Positions 56,792-64,000 of a DNA stretch of 64,000 nucleotides are shown here, in pieces. Position 1 is the first letter of the stretch, and each line of letters begins with the position of its first letter. Both the position numbers and the translations under genes were made by a program. Source of the DNA: Coptis chinensis (taxonomy: Eukaryota; Streptophyta; Magnoliopsida; Ranunculales; Ranunculaceae). The DNA lies in the NCBI GenBank assembly GCA_015680905.1, contig CM027378.1, forward strand, positions 5,208,001-5,272,000, read 5' to 3'. The notes below the pieces were generated by a model. It did not search any database. It saw nothing but the letters and a program-made list of their open reading frames with translations, and was not told the DNA's origin.

Positions 56792-56794
56792 TAA

Positions 56795-57219
56795 GAGTGT
56801 GTTTGTTATGATGGAAATACTGTGGAAATGAAAAGAAAATAAGAGTGGTCCACATTTTCCATAGTTTTTAAGGCGTTTGTTTATCCATGGAAAGGAAATA
56901 GACTTTTCCATATGGAAACAAAATCATGGAAATGGAAAAAGTTTTGTGTCCTTAGCTAACTCATGAAAATTTTGTGGAAAGGAAAGGAAATAGATAGCTA
57001 GGGACTTACTACTAGCACACCCAACAATACAATTATTCTTTTCCATAGCTTTTGCAAACAAACATGATTATTTATTTATCCAGTTTTTACTTTTCTTTCC
57101 CCAGTTTCCCAAATACATACCATTTAAAATTATTTTATTTCCATTCCTTTCAATAGTAGACCACCCCTTTCCTTTCATTTCTTTTCTTTTTCATGAGTTA
57201 AAATTTAACAAACACACCC
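56795..57219. mobile_element. Tourist-like MITE, TAA target duplication
   Basis: The left end GAGTGTGTTTGTTATGA and the right end TTAACAAACACACCC are terminal inverted repeats. Both sides carry TAA (56792-56794 and 57220-57222), the 3-bp duplication of PIF/Harbinger elements. The 425-bp interior is rich in GGAAATGGAAA-type words and has no gene. Confidence 0.85.
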
Positions 57220-60200
57220 TAATACAACGAAAAACACAACTACAATGGAATGTTTCGCCACCAAGTTGTGGACACACTCTGCGTCCGCTCCTCCCTCCCC
57301 TCTTCTCAACGTAATCGAGATCTAATTGCACAAACCAGACCTAGTGGTAGACCGTAGACCACTAAACTCCATTGGTCAAGCTCGTCCCAAATCACATTTT
57401 GTGCAACAATACTCTTTTGATGTGAATCTCGCTTCCGAAATTCCGAAATCACAACAGGTTCACCACTTCATCATCTATTTCTTTCTTTCAAACTTATTAC
57501 ATCACTTGTTATAAAATGCAATTAAGCCTCAACTTCTCGTCACCGTAAATTGTCAAAATTTGATGCAACAAAACTACCAAATACCCCATGAAAAAGATCA
57601 ACTTACAAAAGTGTTACTGGTCTGGTGATTCTGGTCTACCTACCTAGCTACCAGTGGGGTAAAATCAAATAGACGGATATGCCCAAAGTCCCAAACTGAA
57701 AATGAAAATGAAAATAAAAAAAAAGTTCATCTGAGCCTGCTCGCTTGCCCATCAATATAAAACCGTGAAACCTTGAGAAAGACAATAATAGACTATAGAC
57801 TATAGAGCGAGCCATCAAAAAAGGGGGAAGACCAAGACCAGAGCCAAACCCACAATATACCTGATCCCAAAATTGGATCCCATCCACTCGTCCACCCACG
57901 ATCATCCCTAGAGTCTTGGTCCACTTTCTCTCCTCCCCACATACATAAGACCCCATTTTCTCTATTTGCCATACATACATAAAACCAAAATTAAAAAACA
58001 CAAACAAAAAAATCTGGTCGGTCACTTGGAACAAGTCCGCTCCCCCCACACAGCCAAAATAAAAAACAGAACTTCTCCACAAAATTAAAAAGGTACATTT
58101 TTTTTTCACCAAATTTTTGTTATGTTCATATGTGTTTATTATTATTATTATTATTATAGGTATGTGTCACGACCGCACGAATGCAACCTTTGATACAGTC
58201 ATATTTATCGTGCCCTAGACATTAGAGATTAGACACCTTTTATTTTGTTACACCTTGAAATAAAAGAAAAGAAAAAATATAACAACATTAAGATGGTCGT
58301 GCCCTAGAACCCCAAACATTAATTTTCAATTGGGTTCGGCTCAAATCAGACCTGATTTTGTCGATTAGAAGGTTATTTGTTTATGACCCACTTTTTAATT
58401 TTTGTCCTAATCAGATGTAACGTTTTTTAATTTTAGATTCTCACATGCTTTTAATTGTTCTTGATCTTGGACTGCATATATATATTAACTATTAATGTTA
58501 ATGTTTTTAGTGAAATGGGTATTTGTCAATTAGGAGTTTTAGATCGTAGAGGGTCACGGTGTTATTTTATATCGGGTGTCAAATTGGTCTGTGCACAGTT
58601 ATCCTTTTTGGGTCCCGTGATTGACTTTGCCTGATTGTTAAAATTTCCGGTGTCGATTTGTTAGATTCTTATGTTGTGGAACTCAAGTGCCAAATGTGGA
58701 AGAGGAGGATCTTTGAAATGCCCATGTTTAATATGAAAATCGATTATAGTTTCCAAAATTGGCATGTGAGTTGATTACTGTTTTTTTTCTATAAACAGTA
58801 TATTGTTTGAAACATCTTTAATATAAGAAAATAAGTAGAAATAATGTCCATAAATACGACGCCGACACTCATGTCACTTTTTACCATATGTAGCTTGCAT
58901 ATAAACTAAGTAGTAACATCCGAGAGACTGAAGGTCCAAGATGAATGCAAGGTAAGTAAACCTTTCGATTAAGTGCTAAAAGGGGTTGTAAGTTGGATAC
59001 TCGGAGGAGTGTTTTTTATTAATTTTATTTTAGTTTTATCCTGGTGCAATTAATTTGTTCTTCATTTTAGATAACTCATAGGCATTAGCATTTTGCATAT
59101 AAATTATTGGCAAAATATGATGGAAAAATGTCTATTGCTTTTATTGTAATATCTTGGAGCTCAAATGAGAAGCTCTTTCACAATATAAATATTACATCTG
59201 CTTTGAGTTGTAACACGTTATTACGTATCACATGTGAGGGACTATATGTAGTGAGTTTTTTTTTTTTGGCCGGTAACTATATTGGCAACTGGTAGTGGTA
59301 AGTGTAAGTCTATAACAGATAAAACGGTTGAACTATGCCCGACCTCAACCATTTTGACATATAATTATTCTCTGTTACTGCTTCTCTCAAGTTTGTGAGA
59401 GTGTTCATATGTCCTTATAACAATTGGGTAATGAATTGGGGTGTGTCTTTCGTTTCGTTGTCAGTTGAGGATTCCTCTCCAGTGAACGGATGGGTACAGA
59501 TAGGTCAATCTTGGATTGTACTTGATAGGGAAATGTCCTCAAGTAGGGAAAATCTCCTTTTCTTTTTGTAATAGCAGAAAGTCCATATATGATTGATCTA
59601 ACTATTGAATCTTTACTAGGATTGGCCGTGTACTGTGGTTACAGGTTTCTTCATAGCATTGTATCACACTCCGCATTAGTATGGGAAATTTAGTAGGGTA
59701 GACCTTTTATTCCTTCATAATAGAAAACATATAATGTGGCAGATTAGTTAACGAGTCTTTGCTAGAATTGGTCCTGTTGGTGTGGTTAAAGGTTTGATTT
59801 TCACTATGGAACATGGTGAGCTTATCTCTCAGTCTCATAATGTAGATATTTTTGTTCTTTAGTTATTTGTGGGGAACACCTCTTCATGGTTTCTGGGGTA
59901 GACAATTAATTTTTATACTGATGCAAATTTTACTTTTCACACAAATGTTCTGTGGTTTGAGAAACTAAGTGTGCTAGCAGTAGTGTACACTTTCACCCTA
60001 GCAAAAAGAGTATTTATAATAATTTTATGGAAAAACGTTTTGGAAATCTAGCATGTTACTAGAATTTCACTTTTATAACTTCTTATCTGCTCATTAATAT
60101 TTGGTCATACTCATCAGTCAGGTGCCGATTTGTTGACCTGAGATGAAGAATTAACGTGAAAAACCGTAGATAATTTTTGGAACTGCCAATCCTCGTAAAT

Positions 60201-60226
60201 AGCTATGGTAGTACTGTCTCATTCAG
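57220..60226 (+). other. 5' region of SUVR5-like gene
   Basis: Three kilobases with no coding exon recognised. The CT-rich stretch at about 57880-58090 could be a 5' leader, and the rest a promoter or a leader intron ending at the CAG just before the ATG at 60227. A (TTA)n microsatellite lies at 58136-58158. I cannot place the transcription start. Confidence 0.45.
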
Positions 60227-61690
60227 ATGTCCGGTATTTCTGAAAATCTAGTCGGTCGCAATTTCGGTATGATGGAGAATCCAACTCTTTTGAACATGGA
60301 AAAAAGTTTCAACCACCAACAAGTGCACAAAGTAGATGACTTTGTGAGAACGGCAGACTATCCTTTGATAAATAAGCCAGGCGAAGATCGAGGGGGAGTA
60401 GATGAATCATCTTACAAGGCAGGCATCTTCGCTACAACATTAGACCCTGGGCTTAGAGTAGAAGAGCAAGAGTTACCTAATAACCACTGTGACTCACTGC
60501 AAGATAGATTGAATGATGATAAAAGAGATGTTGATCTTTTCATTGGTTCTCATAACTTTTATCATAATGTGGAGGCAATTGAAGGTGAGCTGCCAAATAT
60601 AAATTTTGCTGGGGGCTCTCATTTTCCAGAAGCTGAATGGTTAGAGCATGATGAATCTGTGGCATTATGGGTGAAGGTACCTATTTATTGTTTCTTTGTT
60701 TGTCTCCATTTATTTTAATAAATTGCAGCACTACATTATTGTTAATGTCTTTTGGTTCTGGGACATGGCCTAGTGAGAGTTGTTCCATTATCTACATGTG
60801 GTAATTCCTGATAGGAAGTTTAAGGATTGTCCTAGTATATCTTATTAGATGTTAATAGCTGTACTTATTGCCATCCAATATAAGTCTTTCTGCATTTGAG
60901 GTTTATTTTAAAAATATTTTGACCAGATGATTTAAATAATGATTTCTAAGCTAATGAGTGTGACAAGGCGACTCACTAGCGTAATAGGTGGGGCATAAGC
61001 CTTATTAACACCAAGCTATAAAAAAAACTGATATTTTAATGTTTTAGACAAATAACAAACAGTGTTTTGACTATTTTTTGCCTGTGATGTATTTAAAAGG
61101 AGCAGACATATCTAATGTGGCACACATTTACCCTCATTCTGTTCAGTATGTTCATGTTTCTCTTTTTCTTTTCAAGTATAGTGGAGAGGAATATGGCAGG
61201 CAGGCATTCGATGCGCTGGGGCTGACTGTCCACTATCAACTTTAAAAGCAAGGCCTACTCATGATCGAAAGAAGTACTTTGTAGTATTTTTTCCCCACAC
61301 AAGAAACTACTCTTGGGCAGATATGCTACTTGTTCGCCCGATTCATGAACTTCCTGAGCCTATTGCACATAAAACACATTCTCAAGGTTTTGAAAAGGTT
61401 AAAGATTTGACTCTTCCACGACGCTTCATCATGCATCGGCTTGCTGTTGGCATTGTGAATCTCATTGACCAATTGCATAATGAGGTAGACATTACTTTCA
61501 GTTTTGTTGTTTTGCTTTATTTTTCGTTTTTTTTTCCCTTGATTTGTTTTTCCTAATTTGCGGTGCTTACATGGAATAGGCTGTGATTGAGGCTGCTCGT
61601 GAGGTTACGACCTGGAAGGAATTTGCTATGGATGCGTCTCATTGCAAAATCTATTCCGATCTTGGAAGGATACTTATAAGGCTTCAGAGT
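60227..61690 (+). CDS. SUVR5: SUVR5-like histone methyltransferase, N-terminal exons (partial)
   Basis: Three coding exons on the plus strand with GT-AG borders: 60227-60676, 61182-61484 and 61580-61690, giving 288 residues in one frame. The first starts MSGISENLVGRNFGMMENPT directly after an acceptor-like CAG and ends EWLEHDESVALWVK. The second reads WRGIWQAGIRC, THDRKKYFVVFFPHTRNYSW and ADMLLVRPIHELPEPIAHKT; the third EAAREVTTWKEFAMDASHC to LIRLQS. These match the conserved N-terminal part of plant SUVR5. The C2H2 fingers, pre-SET and SET domains must lie beyond the window. SUVR5 places H3K9me2 at target genes independently of DNA methylation and works with an LSD1-type demethylase. The long next intron is loaded with transposon pieces. 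Confidence 0.85.
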
Positions 61691-62480
61691 GTAAGCTCCT
61701 GGTATTGATACCATAGCTAATAATACTCTGTATTTATACCCGTTTTATATGATATTTCGTATAATACGAATAATAAGGCGAACATCTCTAACCTAAGGAT
61801 TAATATGCGAATTCTATGGTCTAGGCTTATAATTGCCGAATAATAAGGCCTGTAATTTTTAAACAAAAAAATTAGACTTTACAAGGTATGTTAAAACTTT
61901 GAAATGGAAGGTTTTGAAAATCCACTTTAAGTTGAAACCTTTGGAGAATATCAAAGAATTAAAATTTTAGCAAGTATGAAGGAAAAACTGAGTTATGTTT
62001 ATGTAGTTCATGAGCAATTCCGGTAAGAATATTATATTCTAAACTTCAAAAGTTAACATGCAAAAAAGATATAACTGATTTTTTTTCCGTATTATACACG
62101 TGTAAAAGATGAATTGTATTGTTAGCCTTTTTTTCCCCCTTTTTTTGGACCAAATTTTTAAATGAATTACTGTCCAAACTTTCTAATTTCAGATGAATAA
62201 TTTCCGTATCAAATTTTTGCCGTCCACAAATTTACTTGCTTTGCTTCTTCTTTTTTTCGATAATAGAATTGACACTAATGTTCTGTTGTATATCCCATGG
62301 TGTTAGTGATATATAATTGAGGTACTTTTGTTTCTGAATCATGTCAAAACAAGTTACAGTCTGACTTTATTGTTAATGATGATGGGAATTGGGAACTACT
62401 TTTATTTTTAGAGTTTTTGTGATTTCTGTGTTCTTGATGTGTTAAATGATTCTGCTGTGGAACCTAAGTTACAATGTTAT
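61691..62480 (+). other. SUVR5-like intron, first part
   Basis: Starts with the donor GTAAGC. AT-rich with T runs; no exon recognised. Confidence 0.55.
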
Positions 62481-62655
62481 GGACAGGTGTGTCCATATTC
62501 GACACGGATACGAAGTTCTGACACGGCAAAATATAAAATTGGGGTATATCACATACAATATCATATACAATATATGCCCGACACGAACACGTGGATATGT
62601 CTCCGACACAGATTATTTTCAAAATATGGTGTGTCCATGTAACATAGCGTGTAAC
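62481..62655. repeat. Dispersed-repeat-like block with GTGTCC words
   Basis: Bounded by ATGGACAGGTGTGTCCATAT and GGTGTGTCCATGTAACATAG, with GACACGG and CGACAC words inside and a short tandem CATACAATAT pair. It looks like a small plant transposon of unknown family inside the SUVR5-like intron. Confidence 0.4.
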
Positions 62656-62959
62656 CAATTGAGTCTTTAGAGTAATATATGGACAATTCAAGTTATGGTG
62701 GGATGGAATAAGCATGCCTGTTACTCCACTCCCATGACCGAGAGTGTTCTCCTCTCTTCTCAATTTTAGAGTCCAGTGGGCTTGGTTGTTTCTTGGTAGT
62801 TCTTTATTTCTTTTCCTTTCTCTTGGTTTGCTGTTGAATCTTGAAGCTTTAAACTAGAGTTCGTGTAGTGTCTTTGAGAAAACTTGAAACATTATGCTTG
62901 CATTTGATTCACGATAAGTGGCGAAAGAGGAAATATTAGATGGCACACTGCAGCACAGT

Positions 62960-63410
62960 GAAACACCACATTTAAAGCTATTACTTTGACTGATCCCCAT
63001 GTGATCCAGAGTCGGTTTTAGACCTTTCCAATTAACAGGTTCTTTGGGGAAGGATATCATTATGGCTCCACTATCTACCAAAACCAAATGGTTAAATGAT
63101 CATCTTCCGATTACCATTGTGTGGACACTTTGGAAGGAAAGAAATTTGATGGCCTTTGAGCATAAGGAAAAGAAGTTGCATAAGATGGTGAGGGACATCG
63201 AGGAGGTTCTCTTTGATTTTTGATTGGGCTTTTGCTAATCTATTGTTTGAGGGAGTGAGATTTGAAGACTTTATGTGTAATTAGGGTGGGCTTGTAAGAT
63301 GAGAGCATTTTTGTAATTTGGGGAGCTTGAGTGGGACAAGTAGCTTCTTGTTACTTTCTTAAGAAACTTTGTAAGCTTTATCTTATTATATTAATGAATA
63401 TATAGTGAAT
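62960..63410 (+). mobile_element. LINE 3' fragment 1
   Basis: Plus-strand protein remains TVWTLWKERNLMAFEHKEKK-like (from about 63115, first residue approximate) and LHKMVRDIEEVLFDF, then in a second frame FEGVRFEDFMCN. This is the C-terminal region of plant LINE ORF2 downstream of RT. It is followed by a non-coding tail ending TTATATTAATGAATATATAG. The rest of the LINE is absent, as expected from 5' truncation. Confidence 0.65.
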
Positions 63411-63439
63411 TTCATATTGATATCTATCCACTCAGTTTG

Positions 63440-63815
63440 AATGAGGGCGAGTCTGTGAATGTTATGGTGTCCTTCTATTGGGACATTTGGAGCATCTTTA
63501 TGTGGTGAAAGTGCTACATGCCTCATGGGATTTGAGAGTTCACGCAAGAAAGGGAAGACATATTTTGAGCATGATTCCTTTTGCTATTTTGTGGGGAATT
63601 GGGTTGGCGAGGAATTGCAGATATTTCGAAGGAAGGAAAGATGAAGATTATGGAGGTCATTGTGTTTATCAAAGGCCTTTTATTCTTTTGGTCCAAGTTG
63701 CAATACGAGATGAGGGATATACCTTTCAGCCATTTTATGTTGAGATGGGATTCCTTGATTTGTTGATCAAGGACCTTTGCTTAGTAATTTCATGTTTTTA
63801 TCCTTCTTTGTCGTT
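63440..63815 (+). mobile_element. LINE ORF2 C-terminal fragment 2
   Basis: Frames 63478-63822 and 63581-63766 together read SMIPFAILWGI, ARNCRYFEGRK, then MEVIVFIKGLLFFWSKLQYE and RDIPFSHFMLRWDSLIC. This resembles the same C-terminal LINE region from another subfamily. A frameshift separates the two parts. It lies in the same orientation as fragment 1. Confidence 0.5.
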
Positions 63816-63948
63816 ATACTAGTAGGACATCTCATCTTACTTTCCTTTGACTGGTTTCATATCTATTGACATATATGAGTCTCTAATATATAAATAGAAT
63901 TGACCCTTAACATAAGTTCGAGCTTATGGAAAAATTGGCAATTTAACA

Positions 63949-63960
63949 TGGTATCAGAGC
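63949..63960 (+). other. tRNA-iMet-type primer binding site at right edge
   Basis: TGGTATCAGAGC matches the usual primer binding site complementary to initiator tRNA-Met, preceded by AACA, which could end an LTR. TATATAAATAG at about 63888 could be its TATA box. This suggests the start of an LTR element that continues beyond the window. The LTR start was not found, so it may be a short LTR or a fragment. Confidence 0.5.
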
Positions 63961-64000
63961 TACTGGTTTCTGAGAAGTCTCGGGTTCAACTCCTGCCAGG

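Noticed and set aside
57648-58112. 154-codon minus-strand open frame
   Set aside because: No domain, aromatic-rich low-quality composition, and it lies in the leader or promoter region of the SUVR5-like gene; likely chance.
63949-64000. tRNA gene at the right edge
   Set aside because: TGGTATCAGAGC plus CGGGTTCAA recall tRNA parts, but no cloverleaf forms; a primer binding site fits better.

Overview
This is nuclear DNA from a flowering plant, most likely a eudicot. It is AT-rich, has spliced GT-AG genes, and is dominated by plant transposable elements (Tat, Athila and Copia LTR retrotransposons, an L1-type LINE, Mutator, hAT and Tourist-like elements). The species cannot be named from the sequence. 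Two host genes are recognised. On the minus strand (17167-22026) there is an intact 11-exon gene for a MIP1-type leucine-zipper/DUF547 protein of about 629 residues. On the plus strand (from 60227, running off the right edge) are the first three recognised coding exons of a SUVR5-like histone H3K9 methyltransferase. A third host gene, a PR-1/CAP defence gene (11093-11658), is dead: it has a frameshift and two in-frame stops.

Layout. 1-7172: 3' half of a Tat-lineage Ty3/gypsy element (broken pol, three antisense extra reading frames, polypurine tract, 3' LTR). Its LTR ends inside a minus-strand L1-type LINE (7173-10560), whose reverse transcriptase half must lie to the left of the window if the element simply inserted there. 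11093-11658: PR-1 pseudogene, followed directly by a 5'-truncated Copia (11659-16322). 17167-22026: DUF547 gene, then about 2.6 kb of upstream DNA. 24622-35195: a Mutator-like unit with mudrA-type transposase remains on the plus strand and a ULP1-type protease gene on the minus strand. A separate 2.0-kb non-autonomous MULE with 450-bp inverted repeats and an exact 9-bp target duplication is nested inside it. 35571-49205: a hAT element whose transposase is split by a 9.8-kb Athila-like retrotransposon (38634-48421, exact 5-bp target duplication, gag only, no pol). 49206-54815: remains of a DNA element with plant-mobile-domain coding sequence, a PIF/Harbinger-type Myb-like ORF1 and a solo Athila-type LTR. 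55217-57219: a cluster of Tourist-like MITEs. 57220-64000: 5' region and first exons of the SUVR5-like gene; the intron that begins at 61691 holds LINE 3' fragments and a tRNA-Met-type primer binding site at the right edge.

The elements do not form a pathway. What the window records is the order of insertions: LINE before Tat, larger MULE before small MULE, hAT before Athila, and plant-mobile-domain element before solo LTR. The most interesting signals are the ULP1-carrying MULE with an array of perfect 12-bp palindromes just upstream of the protease gene, the intact antisense coiled-coil frame in an otherwise broken Tat element, and the inverted-repeat arrays with ACGTCA half-sites in the MITEs.
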